Below, piece by piece: positions 1 through 11,828 of a stretch of DNA of 64,000 bases (its first letter is position 1; each line of letters begins with the position of its first letter). This DNA is from Stereocaulon alpinum. Its lineage: Eukaryota; Ascomycota; Lecanoromycetes; Lecanorales; Stereocaulaceae. A program made the translations under genes and the position numbers. The stretch is taken from assembly GCA_018257865.1 (NCBI GenBank), contig JAEUBA010000103.1, positions 1 to 64,000 on the forward strand. Reading direction: 5' to 3'. The notes below the pieces were generated by a model. It did no database searches. It saw only the letters and a list, made by a program, of their open reading frames with translations, and was not told where the DNA came from.

Positions 1-2950
1 AATAAAAGATACTTACCTATATCTACTTTATATAAAACTAACGTCTTATTAATTATATAGATCCTCTACGCCCTTAAGGTATATTATCGCTATTAGTATT
101 AAGGTTATTTTCTTACTCTAAGTTATTACTACTATCTTCTTACTCTAGATCCTCCGAAAACTGGAAGTTATAGCGAGATAGTATACCAGCGGTATAATTA
201 CGCTGCGATATATATAGTAGATAATCGCTAGGAAGCTATCGACCGGCTAATAGGATATAATTATACTATAACTACTCGCTAAATAGGAATAGTAAGATAT
301 ACCGTAGAGCTATATAAGAAGGATACTACTTTAGGATTATTATAAGACCCCCCTCTTTAGTTTCTATATAGATATTACGTTTAATATAACCCTTTTTCCT
401 ATTAGTAGGTATAATTATAATACGGGCGACCTTAGTAGACGTAGGGCGATTATATATACCCCTATTTTAATATTTTAGATTAAGCTACTAAATACGTATA
501 CTTATTATCTTAATTAGATATCTTTCCTTATCCTCCTTTATATAATCGAAGTAAGTCTTAAAACCTTAAGTATATAGATTAATAGTACGTAGGATATACT
601 ATAGCTGAGTAAGGGTAGCTAAATTTATACCCCCTAAATAGTACTACTAAGTATCTAGTTACTCCTATATACTATTTAAGGTATAGATTTAAGTAAACTT
701 CGCCCGTTCGCTATTATCTAGTATAAGAGGCCTTATATAATAGTAGACTAACCCCTAGATTCGGAACGTAGTGCGGCCTATATTAAAGTTAATATTATTA
801 GCTACCTTACTAGTAAAGAAGAGGCTATTATTATAGCTAACGATATTTTAAATAAACTCTTTACTATAAGTAGTCCTATAGCGTATAGGGTACCTATCTA
901 CTAAGATATCTTTAATTTTATAGAGTAAGTTATTTATTTTATACGCTATAAGCTTACAGTCCTTTTCTAGTCTATTAAGTAATAGATTAACCTCTTCCAG
1001 CTTATATAATTAATTAGGCGGTAACTAATTATTCTTCCTATTATCGTAGTATAGCTACCGATTATCAGGCCTATATTTTATAGGCTAAGACTAAGTAGTA
1101 TAGTAAGGGTAGGTATTAGATATATTATAGAAACCTTTATTAATTATAAAGAGCTTTACGTCTTTAGCTATAGCTAGGTCCCTATATAACTAGAACGTAG
1201 CCCTATTCCTTAGCTAATATAGGCTACGCTAGTAACTAGGGTAGTCTAGGCTACGGTCTTCTATAGTTCGTTCCTAGTAGGTATAGTAGCGTAGAGTGCG
1301 CTTAGAGTATACTAGTTTAGGTAGGGGAGTAATTAAGTTAATATCTATAAACTTAGTAGGCGCTAACTTAGTAATATCTTCTAGAGTAGGAGCTAGTAGA
1401 GGGACTCTTTATAAGATTATTACCTATAACCTTAGATTAATAGGGGTGCTATTACGCTGTATTACTAAATAGCTACGAAGGTAGGAGTTATAAGATAGAT
1501 ATTAAAAAAGCTAACCTAAATAGTTCTTAGGCTTTATATCCCTTAGTATAGTATTTAGATTATAAGTATTTAAAGCCGCCCTCTACTTCCTCCCTACTTT
1601 ATCTCTTATACTACCTTAGTTACTACTATTTATATTATTATCGCGCTTACTAAGGACTATCTACGCGCTTATCTATAGTTAAGCTATCGCTAGGGAAGGG
1701 CTCCTAGGGGAAGGGATAGTATTTTTACGTAGAGGTTAGTTAGGGGTAGCCCTAGTCTTTCTACTAGCCTTAGGTTATATCCTACCTTTTATCCTACTAT
1801 TAATAGTATTACTACGCTTAGTAGGAGCTATATAAGGCCTCTTTAGAGGTAGTAGAGTTAGTAGGGATAAATTAGTAGGAGTAGACTTATTAAGGACGTA
1901 GTTAGGGCGTTTTTAATTCTATAGCTTTCGCGTAAGGTATAGCTTATCTATAATAGGATAAGTAGGATTAGATTAAGATATTACTAATAGTAGGATATTA
2001 TTAGCTATATATATAGAAATAATCTATAGAGTAATAAAAAAAGGACTAAGAAGTATAGGTATCGAAAATAATAAACCCTAAGCGGAATAGATCTATATAG
2101 GAAGAACTAGTATAGAAAATATTAATTAGAGTAAAACTTCGTTAAAACTATATTAATTTTAATAATTCCGGCGTTATTAGAAAGCGTATAAAAAGTGTTA
2201 TAATATATAGTTAAGTAGATAATATTATATAGGTAAAGTTCTAAGTGCGTATAATATAAAAAAATAAAGATATTTTAATAGTTAATAGAGTCTTAGCATC
2301 TTAATTCTTTTAAAAACTATTGGTTAGAATAGCTCGGGAGATCTACAGGGTCCCAATTACCGATTTTCTATTATAGTAAGAAAGATATTAGTAAGCTTAA
2401 GCTTCTAATAATCCTCTTAGGCGAAGAATTTAAGCTTTACTATAAAGGGGTAAGCTAGCTAATAAATATAGGTTATAGGATATTAGCGTATCTCCTTATT
2501 AAACTTTCTAGTATTCCTTATCTTCTTTTTATAGCGGTAGTAAGATAGGATTACTTAGTAACGTTTTAAAGCGCCTAATAGCTTATCCTTATATAATATT
2601 ACTACTAAGAAACCTTAGGTAAAAGCCTAATCTTAAACCCGCAGTATACCAGCGTCCCTACTACTAATAATCTTACCCTCTATAGGAATTCGCTTATAGA
2701 GGTTAGGAATAAGGGTAAGAGCTCGCTACTTATAATCTAATAGGTTAGTAGAGTAGGAGGTAGGGTAGGATAATATTAATACTATAATTTAGCTTCTTCT
2801 AGAGAGTCCTAAGGTAAGATATCGACTTACGGAGGTAATATTATATTACGGAGGTAATATTATATTACGGAGGTAATATTATAATACGTGCGTAGGCCTC
2901 TTACTACTACTACTCCAGCTCGCTTAGCTGTCTAACGGGGATCCCCTATA
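1..2950. repeat. TA-rich, RIP-degraded repeat block
   Basis: The sequence is dominated by TA, ATA and CTA steps with stop codons in every frame, and no open frame reaches 60 codons. This is the appearance of transposon DNA after repeat-induced point mutation, in which C changes to T in duplicated DNA. On the minus strand around 870-1,050 a frame still reads as a Lys/Leu/Glu-rich, coiled-coil-like peptide, suggesting a former coding region, but no protein family can be named. Base composition returns to the genome average by about 3,000. The identity of the original element is not readable. Confidence 0.8.
2827..2883. repeat. Short tandem repeat, 3 x 19 bp
   Basis: Three head-to-tail copies of a 19-bp unit that begins TTACGGAGG and continues with a TAATATTATA-type tail. 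It lies at the right-hand end of the TA-rich block, just before composition returns to normal. Confidence 0.85.
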
Positions 2951-3258
2951 TATAGCTAAGCCGCCTATTACTGGACGGCGTGCGCCGCCCGCAGCTATAC
3001 TAAGCTATAGTAACACTATTGCCCGAATAGGCTTAAACGGGGCCTGTGAGATTAAGCGAGGGGGCCTGTCCCTAGGGGAATTGGGGCGAGAGATTGCGTG
3101 TAGGTTTAATTATCCTTTAGGGAACATTTCTATAGGCCTAGGAAGTATCTGAGTGTTGGAGAATCTCCGGGCGGCTTCGGGGCTCGCGTTCCAGGGACCC
3201 TTCCGGGGTTATATGACCTTTTTTCTGATGTTGACGAGCGATGGTGCCCACGAGTGCC

Positions 3259-3609
3259 GAGGCTGACACCGAAAGTCCTGGAACGGCGCTAATAATCCTA
3301 ATGTGCTAAGTCAGAAAGCCCTTGCCCTAGCTTTCGATGACACCCCGGGAGAGGTTGCCCTAGGCGATTGCCGTTACGGTAGGGGAAGCGGATGGCGGGC
3401 TCGGTCGCGCAGAAGTACCCGCAGATCATTACAGTAATCATTGGCCATCGCACGCCTACAGCCCACCTTAACGAGTCTGTGCTCCCTACGCCTACCGACC
3501 CATATCTACGGGGTACATTCCAGGGATCCAATCAGAAGTCAGGGCTAGGGCTTCGGACTTGGCACACTAGAAGCATTAGCGCCGTTCCAGGACTTTCGGT
3601 GTCAGCCTC
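3259..3609. mobile_element. Foldback / MITE-like element with long inverted repeats
   Basis: Bases 3,259-3,293 are an exact reverse complement of 3,575-3,609 (35 bp, outer end GAGGCTGACACC). The match continues inward imperfectly for another 30-40 bp on each side. The element is about 351 bp with no coding capacity, which fits a miniature inverted-repeat transposable element or a foldback. I see no convincing target-site duplication immediately outside the arms, so the true ends may lie a little further out. The transposon superfamily cannot be assigned. Confidence 0.7.
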
Positions 3610-3613
3610 CATA

Positions 3614-4752
3614 TAGGACAGATCATCCACAATACCCCTAATTTAAGATTCAGCTGAGCGGCTCCTTCCGTTTGGCTGCATTGAATCAGCTAGCTATGAC
3701 TTCGATGATAGCGGCTGTATGATTCAATATCCCAAATCCAGCAACCAGTAATTGTCCGCTTATCGGCGCATTTGCTGCTTCTGGTGGAGCGCAAGTTTAT
3801 GCCGGCTTTCCCGACTAACAAACGGTGCTGCATAGCCTGTGATGTGCGACAAAACCCTCAATCCCGCGGCTGGCTTTTATTAATGCAAGGTAATGTCTTG
3901 TCGATCATCTAATCGAGCTGCTGTTCCTGTTAATTAAAGGTTCCCTGTGGTCTGTCAGCTTACGACGTGCATGGTGCCCTGTGCTTCTCCGGCAAGTTTC
4001 TTAATTCTCCGAAGATGCTTATATGTCATCAGGCTGAATCCTACGATCACCTGGAAAGCCACCAACAAGGACCAGCTCTAGGTACTCATAGATAGGCCCC
4101 TTCATACGGGTTTTGGGCATCAACCCTACGCTTGTCCATCCAGGAGGCTAAGGTAGTCAGTCAAGGCGTGAACTCTTCTAATTTTGCTCAAATATTCGGA
4201 TTCTTGAATATCGAATGATGTAGTTCGACGCTACCTATTATTTGCAGCTATCAAATCAATGTGCAACTGCTCCACGCATACCGCATGATTGGATGCACTG
4301 TGAGCAGCCATGCATGAATGCGGGGCCGCGTAAGCGGAGTTTAACAAGATGGTGGCCGCCGCCCTCGGAAATAAAGCGCTGCAGGCAAAATCCTTCACAT
4401 ACAAACGAGGTCTCACCGAAATCTCACTGCAGCTTCAAAACCTTACTTTAGCATAGATGCGATTGGTGAGCACTATGCTTTTGCAGAAAGCAGTCCTCGT
4501 GCTGCGTCGGACATGGCTATCACACCTCGAGTCTTATGCATAGGCACGGCGTGGACGTAAAGATCTATTACCGTGAGCGTCATAGCTGTATTTGCACGAG
4601 TTATGAGGCTATCAACCCACCACAGTCGAGGCAAAACCCACTTAGGAGCCCTCGCACTTCGAGTTCATACGCTAGCTTGTCCCGTGGTAATGCTCGAATC
4701 GTCATCACAGAGCCCTCTGCTGTTCATCTTGTTCTCGAGGCACTACAAAAGC
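3614..4752. other. Intergenic, upstream of the Zn2Cys6 regulator
   Basis: About 1.1 kb of ordinary composition. An upstream ATG at 4,573 is in frame with the regulator and would add 60 residues to it. Otherwise I see no supported gene or repeat. Confidence 0.4.
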
Positions 4753-6233
4753 ATGTTTGCAACCCTAAGGTGCGGTCCTGAGACAAATGGCGAGTCTGTC
4801 CGTGTAGAGCACAGGCACAAGCCCGAAAACGTACGGGTACCTGGACTACAGCATTCAGCCTGCAAGAATTGCCGTTCCAGCAAGGTGAGATACGTCACAT
4901 TTCTAGTCCAAAGCTACATCGTCTAACTTACGTTCGCCCTCGCAGCTAAGGTGCAATGGCGATCGGGCTGGTTGTGAAAGATGCATCGATAGAGGTCTTG
5001 ATTGTCAATATCAATCCTCTTCAATGCAAAAGAGACGCCGAAGCGATGTAAAAGGGACAGGAATATGTCAGGATAGTACTAGTGGGAGTCCCAGGAAGAA
5101 GCGTGACGAAATCGCTGTGGAAAGGGCGACGTCTAGGTCAACGCTCCACAGTGCCTCACGGCAACATGAACCTTATGGCGAAGATGGTTATCAAGGCCCA
5201 ACATGGTCGCAGGATGCAGAGAGTGCATTCACTTTCCCAAATACTTTGCCGGACGAGGTTAATTTGGATAATGACCCCGGCTTTGATCAAACAGTAGCGA
5301 TGGATCTACAATACTTTGACAACGACCTTCTCGTGAATGGGCCACCTGACCTACTACGGCCGACATGGGAGGGTAGCCTCTTTTCTGGTGGCTCAACGAC
5401 AAATGTAGGCTCGGACCCGCCCAATGAGCAAATAATGATTCGTACGCATTATGTTTCATCAAAGCGCTCCTGCTATCCGCTAATAAGCTAAAGATGACTA
5501 TGACGGGGGTGAAGAAGGTTCGCCGGCATACGTCTTAACGTCAACTTCATCTCCAGTCCCTTCTTCGCTCGATCGACGACGATCATCTGCGCAGAACGGT
5601 TCGACAAGCACGGAGGAATTCCGGAGATCAGCCGATGGGTGTTCACTCAAGCACAAACAAAACCCAGTGGAAAGACAACAATGGTCTCAAAAGGAAGATA
5701 ATCGAACTGTGAGGGTCGACTGTGGGTGCCTGGGACGTGCGCTCGTTGTTATGGAAGAACTCGAAGCTCAAAGGCACCGAGCTAGCGCCGTGAATACCGA
5801 CGTAACTTTATCTCTTCAAGGACGCGCCTTAGACAACTGCGATAAATTGCTCGAGTGCAAGCATTGCGCCCAGGTCTCGCATTCGTTGATGCTCTTGATA
5901 TTACTATGCGAAAAGTTATTTAATTGCCGTCAGCTGCTCTGGAGTGGTGCCGAGGCTCCAGACTCTCAGTCTAGCGACTCTGGCCGGCATCACTGTGGAA
6001 ATGGCAAACAAGCTCCAAGGAACAGTCTCAACAGCCCACGTATACTCTTTGGAGAATACGAAATTTCGTCCTCTCATGAGCGTACCCAGGTGACGTTGGC
6101 ATTGCAATCTTGTTTCCTCCAGCGCTTGTTGAATACACTAGGACGCTTTGAGGGACTCGCAGCATCGGAAGGGTGGCAAACACAACTAACCATGGTGGTG
6201 AATCTCAAGGATCGGGTTCGTAGTTCGTGCTAA
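4753..6233 (+). CDS. Zn(II)2Cys6 transcription factor, AflR-like
   Basis: Probable pathway-specific nuclear activator of a secondary-metabolite cluster. Exons are 4,753-4,884, 4,946-5,441 and 5,494-6,233 (introns 61 and 52 nt); phases join without a break to give 455 aa. The binuclear zinc cluster is split by intron 1: ACKNCRSSK, then LRCNGDRAGCERC and a final C in GLDCQYQ, giving six cysteines at about residues 37-65. A basic stretch QKRRR follows. The C-terminal half has the pattern of the aflatoxin-regulator family: CGCLGRAL, a CKHC motif, a Leu-rich segment ending EKLF, and GEYEI near the end. The start is uncertain: ATG 4,753 puts the zinc cluster close to the N-terminus as usual, while ATG 4,573 is an in-frame alternative. 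The next gene, a P450 on the same strand, starts 430 bp downstream, supporting a cluster role. The target metabolite is unknown. Confidence 0.85.
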
Positions 6234-6663
6234 AATTTAGAGTCTGGGCTGTGGCCGTCTGAAGATTGGGGTGCGTTATGCAATAGAGGGAGTTGTCATC
6301 TCGGGATCAGTAATGGATGGTTGCTATGTGGCCGATATCATGCATGACAGCTAGTCATAGTCATACGCACAATACCCGTTTGGATTGTAGAAGATTATAG
6401 GACATTGAGCTGTTGATAAGGAAAAGCCGAAAGATACTTTGCTCGCTTTAAGTGGACGGTAGTACGAAATCAAAGCCGGAATAAAGCGCGTATCGATGCA
6501 TCGTTTGCCCGATATTAGCGGTAAGAATCGGGAAATGTTACAGTGCCTTAAACATTTTCAGCCGCTCGGTCCCCTCTTCATCTCACACTTCTGCCGGCAT
6601 CGCCATACGCAGTCTACCTGGATCCAATATATCTTGTAATTTATACGTTGAATTGATTCCAAA

Positions 6664-8418
6664 ATGGCAAACCTCAAGTGGGTTTTCATGTACCTCGCTG
6701 TACTTGCCTACCTGGCTACAATGGCAGTGCGTCGTAAGCCGAGAATCAATGCTACAAGGGTCGGCATAGCCCCTGGGCCTTTCTACTTGTATCTCGCAGC
6801 TGCCAAGAGGCGGTTTGCAACGAACGGTCACCGTCTCATTGAGCAGGGTTATATGGAGGTAAGCATACGGAAGCTACTGCAAGTGCAGTCGTTGACGTTT
6901 AGACCAGAACAAAGACTCCAACTTTCTTGTGCAGACACAGGACATGGAACGCTTGGTTGTTGCTCCCAAGTTCCTCTCAGAACTTCGGATGTTGCCGGAG
7001 AGCAAGCTGAGCCATTCTGCGGCTTTGGTAGAGAAGAATCTGGGCTTCTACAGCGGTGTGGACACCATCCTTGAGAGCCGCCAGCACTCAGACGTGTGTA
7101 GGGTTCAGTTGACGCATCAATTACGTGAGTCGCCACTGGTGGTTGAGATTCAATCTGACAAGAAGTTTCAGCTCATCTGATACCCGCCATGTCCGACGAA
7201 CTTGACTTCGCCATGTCACAATTTTTCAATGGATGCAACGCAGACAGTGAGCCGCTTTCTCCTCCATTCAACGACTGTAAAGCTCAAGTGTGGTGTTCAT
7301 AGGGTTCACGGCATATCCGACGTACGGATGTGTGTTTTCAATGGTTCTTAGCATTTCCTCTCGTGTTTTTGTGGGTGATCTACTTTGTCGAGACCAGGAG
7401 TGGCTCCAGGTTGTCTCCGCCTATCTATCTGAGGTCCGGAGTATAGCAGGTATACTTCGACCTTATCCGCCAGCATTACGACCGTTCCTCCGACCGTTTT
7501 TAGCACCCAAGGGTCGCATGACGGGTATTCTTGCAAATGCCCAAAAAGTCCTTAACCCGGCCATAGAAGCTCGCCGGGTCTCAGAGAATACACACAATGA
7601 CCTACTTCAATTCTTAGTAGAGACTTCCAAGGATGGGCGCTCCATGCCCATAATCCTCAAGTTGTTGGTATTGACAGCTGCCGCAGTAAGACCTTGCTGT
7701 TGGTCTAGAGACAATGTGTAAGGCTGACGCGTCCAATTTTAGTTACATACATCAACCATGGCGGCCGTGAACGCCTTATACGACATTTGTGCTCGTCCCG
7801 AGTATATCACGCCCCTTAGGGATGAGGCCCAATTGGCAATCTCGACAGATGGTGGCTCATGGCAATTGAGCACCATCAAGACTCTCAAGCGATTGGACAG
7901 TTTTCTCAAAGAGTCTCTCAGATTTACTCAACCAGACACACGTATGTTCTTCATCTGATCTAGGGAGCAGATCTAACGTTGATCCAGTTGGGTTCAACAG
8001 AAAGGCTCTAGGCTCGATCAAACTCTCAGATGACGTGACAGTGATACCTGAGGGAACATTTATCAACATAGCCGCCGGTCCTATGTCTCGAGATCCTACC
8101 TTCTACGATGAGCCCAATACGTTCAACGGCTATCGCTTCTACAGCCCTGATGGCGGCGCCGCACAACCACCGGCACATGAATTTACTGGCATCGAACCCG
8201 GAAACGTGGTCTGGGGAAGCGGAAGGCTAACATGCCCTGGGAGATGGTATGCTAGTGCCATGAATAAGCTGATAATCGCCTCATTACTAGTTTGCTACGA
8301 TATTCAATTCCCGGAGGGACAGTCCACAAGGCCTCCCAGCATCTACGACGATGGCACCATCATGCCTTCACCAACGCAAGAAATTCTGTTCCGTAGGCGC
8401 CCCGTCGGAGCCTTCTAG
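6664..8418 (+). CDS. Cytochrome P450 monooxygenase, CYP68 / ent-kaurene-oxidase-like
   Basis: Haem-thiolate oxygenase, probably ER-anchored and acting on a fungal terpenoid or polyketide. Six exons (6,664-6,858; 6,908-7,124; 7,172-7,246; 7,303-7,685; 7,743-7,941; 7,988-8,418) join in phase to 499 aa, a normal P450 length. N-terminal membrane anchor at about residues 5-22. The I-helix reads AAALHTST (about 288-295), the form typical of fungal ent-kaurene-oxidase-type enzymes. K-helix ESLR is near 348-351. The haem loop is WGSGRLTCPGRW with the cysteine ligand near 439; Trp replacing the usual Phe is common in this subfamily. The region around 7,250-7,300 first looks frameshifted, but a 56-nt intron (7,247-7,302) with a good GTGAGC donor restores phase. 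Sits between the regulator and a second P450. Substrate not predictable. Confidence 0.92.
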
Positions 8419-8836
8419 GTACCACGACGTGAGAACATGGCTGGCTACAAGCCAAGTTCCCACTACAGAGACTATAGACAGGCACATCATAGGCGCAGAT
8501 CTTCGAGGCGTTATAAATGTGGCTTGCTAGCAGATGTTGTAGTGATGCATTCAGGATAATTTGGCCAGAGTCTTACCTATCTCAGCAACACTAATGAATG
8601 GTTTCTGATATCGAGGTCATCATTGTGGGTCGCTTTTGACCTTCGAAAGAGGCCCGATCGGCGCAATTGACTGCACTAATAGGAATAGCAAGACCTTCGG
8701 AGGTCCGAAAAGTTGAATGCCTTTTGTAGTTAGCTCGATGCCAAAGGTCCGAACCCTGGCTTGGTGGGAAGTTGCCCACATCAGTATAATGCGACTCCCG
8801 TCTAGACTACCTTCAATTCCCTCTCACTACGCCAAC

Positions 8837-10611
8837 ATGGTGTCGCACGACTCTGTAATGCCGATTGACCGTTACGCTTCAATCAACCTTTATGTAGGGC
8901 TGATAATTATAGTAAGCGTCACGCTGTGCCAATTTGCATGCCGACTAAAATCATATAGGTCATCGCTCATCTCACTACAAAGGCTCTGCGTCGAGTCTAT
9001 TTTCATCCCTTATCGAAGTTTCCGGGCCCACTCTTGGCTAGGATTAGTAACCTTCCATTCTCAAAATCATACTTGTCTGGCAGGCAACCTTACAACTTAC
9101 GAACTTTGCATGAGAAGTACGGACCTGTAGTCCGTGTGGCTCCCTCCGAACTCTCTTTTTCTTCTGCACAGTCATGGCAAGATATATATGGGGCAAGACC
9201 AGGACGCCACGCATATACCAAATCACTCTTCTATGAGGGCGGTTGCTTTGCCAACGAAGCCTTATCTATAGTGAGTGAACGAGACCATGCCAAACACCGT
9301 GATATGCGCAGGTATCTTTCGAAGGCATTTTCCGAACGCGCATTGAAGGAGCAAGAGTATCTATTGACCAATGTTATTGACCGCTTCATCGAAAGAATTG
9401 GAGAGGCGAGGACAGATCCACTTGATATGACGTTATGGTTCAATCTTTTGACGTTTGACATAATAGGAGAGCTAGCTTTTGGTGAATCCTTTGGTGGCAT
9501 TGAAAGTGGCAGCATGCATTTCTGGGTGGCAGTCGTCGTGTCGTCCATGGGACAAAGCTCACTCAGCGATACATTGGCTCGCTTTCCATTACTCGGTAGG
9601 ATCTATGTATTTTGGAAGCCGGCTTGGCTCAAGCAGCTCACGGAAGGAGCTCGCAAGCACGAATCATACACCATTCAAATGGTGGAAAAGTGGGTTCACG
9701 AAAGCAATCACCTGATTCGTCCGCTGAAAAGTTCACTTAGAAGAATGAAGGAGAAGAGTGACCGGAAAGACTTCATGACCAGCCTTCTCGAAGAAGATAG
9801 CCACAATGAACACAAGATCACTACCATTCAGCTTGCGGCGCATGCCTCCGACCTCGTGTAGGATATCTGCTTACCAAGCTAGATATGAGGATGATGTACT
9901 GACCAAATCAAGGATCGCAGGCAGCGAGACAACCGCAACAGCACTCGCCACAATTACCTGGTATCTTGCCCACAGCCCAGAGATACTGGCAAAGCTGCAA
10001 CACGAAATTCGAAGCAACTTCCAAACATATTCCCAAATCAACGCGCAGTCTACTTCTGGCCTCCAGTATTTACACGGAGTATGCCTCGAAGCCCTGAGAG
10101 TCTACCCGCCACTTCCCCTAGGCCTACCCAGGATCGTACCAGAAGGTGGTGGTCTAGTTGATGGACACTACATACCAGGCGGTGTACGTAGAACCCTCTC
10201 ACAGGAAATCTACAGACTAAGGTTCATCAGACAACGGTCAGCACCAACCCTTTCGCTGCAAGCATGTCATCAGAGAACTTCAAAGAACCCTGGAATTTTG
10301 CTCCAGCCCGTTGGATCGGGAGGAACAAAGATGATATTTTGGACGCCAGCCAACCTTTCTCAGTGGGTCCCCGAGCTTGCCTTGGACGAAAGTGGGTAAT
10401 GTCTTGCACCCATGCCAACCCAGACATCATGTACTGACTTAATTGCCGCCGTAGTCTAGCATGGATAGAGCTCCATACCACTCTGGCCAAGATGCATTTC
10501 AAGTATGATCTGGAATTGTTGAATATGGAGGTGGACTGGCAGCGAGATTCAGAGATGCACCTTCTGTGGAAAAAACCTCCGTTGATGATGAAAATACACC
10601 ACCGTGGGTGA
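8837..10611 (+). CDS. Cytochrome P450 monooxygenase, CYP65/CYP60-like
   Basis: Second P450 of the block, resembling isotrichodermin C-15 hydroxylase and related secondary-metabolism P450s. Five exons (8,837-8,911; 8,983-9,857; 9,913-10,183; 10,231-10,391; 10,455-10,611) join in phase to 512 aa. A short hydrophobic anchor (LYVGLIII) is followed by YFHPLSKFPGP, the usual proline-rich hinge. Visible motifs are KYGPVVRVAP after the hinge, I-helix AGSETT (about 319-324), K-helix EALR (about 376-379), and haem loop FSVGPRACLGRN with the cysteine near 457. The last intron (10,392-10,454) splits the haem-loop Asn codon, and using it restores the family sequence GRNLAWIEL. The gene is 418 bp downstream of the first P450 on the same strand. 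No missing catalytic residue is seen, so both P450s look functional. Substrate unknown. Confidence 0.92.
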
Positions 10612-11828
10612 CATCATACGCTATGACTAAGAGTCACTCTCTATTCCCATGTCATGAATCATCGTGTCAACATAACTAGCGAGCTTTGCAAGATGGCTTG
10701 ATGGAAATTTCTCTTTACAATCAATCGAACAAGTGGCTCCTAATTCAGATCGGAACAAAACTACCATATCTATCTGAATATAGCCAGCAGCTTTAGCAGA
10801 AATCCTCACCACATTGCCTGACTCTGCGTCTTCTGAATGTATTTCGCGCTGACCTGGGACCTGTCCGCGTACCTAGTAATAACATCATGGTCAATAAAAA
10901 CCCTATTGATCAGAAAGCGGTCACTGCAAATCGTTCCTCTTATCTGGTCTGGCAGAGACGATTTGTGTCCACGAGGCTCCACTATCGTCGGCCCCATTAC
11001 TCTAACAGCATAGGAAGTAGACTTTGTGAAGAAGATGTCGAAAGCACTTTTCCCTGTGAGGAGGCTCTTCTGACATAGACTGCTTCCCATCATTGCATAC
11101 CTCTCTTACATGAAGTAAGATTCTTATGCCCTGATGTAATATGCAAGTCGGAACATAGATATGAGCTCTGGAGCAGGCCAGATGCAATTCGCAGGCCCCC
11201 AGGTGCGTCCTTACTGTGAGTAGCACCTCACAACCACCATACTCGTACAACCCAGCCACATTCTAGCTTCAACAGTAAGATAATAGGTCCCCGGTATATT
11301 GCCAAGACCGTGGCATCGTATAGAAGGAGAGGGATGCGCATACGTCGATGGGTCATATATCGATGGCGTTATAGGTGCTATGAATTGATGAGTGGAGGTG
11401 AGGTTCTAGACGACCTTGGTGTACGGGTTCTGGGACCCATCTGGGGAACTCTAGTGAAACATTATGTCGTTCTCTAAGGCGATATCGATGCTTTGAATGA
11501 CAGATCCCAAGATCAGATACATAGCAGATTTAGATCAAACATTGCTTCTTTCGAGCCAGACGGAACAAGAATCTAGCTGAACCTTTTGAAAGAGCTTTGA
11601 GATTACAGTGTCCATTTATTGCTTTTCTATTGTACTCCGGCTGTCATGAATTGCCCAAGCTTCCCGAAACCAACCGATTGTAGTAAAACATAGAAAGCCA
11701 TCTTTGCCCGGGCTATGATGATGTTACATTTCAAGCAGCCATCTGTTTCAATGCTGCTTGCACTTATCACTACCTTCTGCTCCTTGAGATTTTCCTCATG
11801 CCGGAAGGAGAGTCTTGCAACGTAGCAC
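10612..11828. other. Intergenic between P450 block and PMT gene
   Basis: About 1.2 kb between the 3' end of the second P450 and the 3' end of the convergent mannosyltransferase gene. Small open frames on both strands (for example minus 10,806-11,093) show no recognisable domain. No synthase remnant, repeat or RNA gene was seen. Confidence 0.4.

Noticed and set aside
2827..2883. CRISPR-like array
   Set aside because: Only three 19-bp units directly abutting, with no spacers, in a fungal genome.
7247..7302. Apparent frameshift and stop in the first P450
   Set aside because: A 56-nt phase-1 intron with a good donor and acceptor removes the stop and restores a 499-aa protein with family-typical spacing.
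10806..11093. Minus-strand 95-aa frame between the P450 and PMT2
   Set aside because: No domain, no signal peptide and no splice partner; lies in the convergent 3' space.
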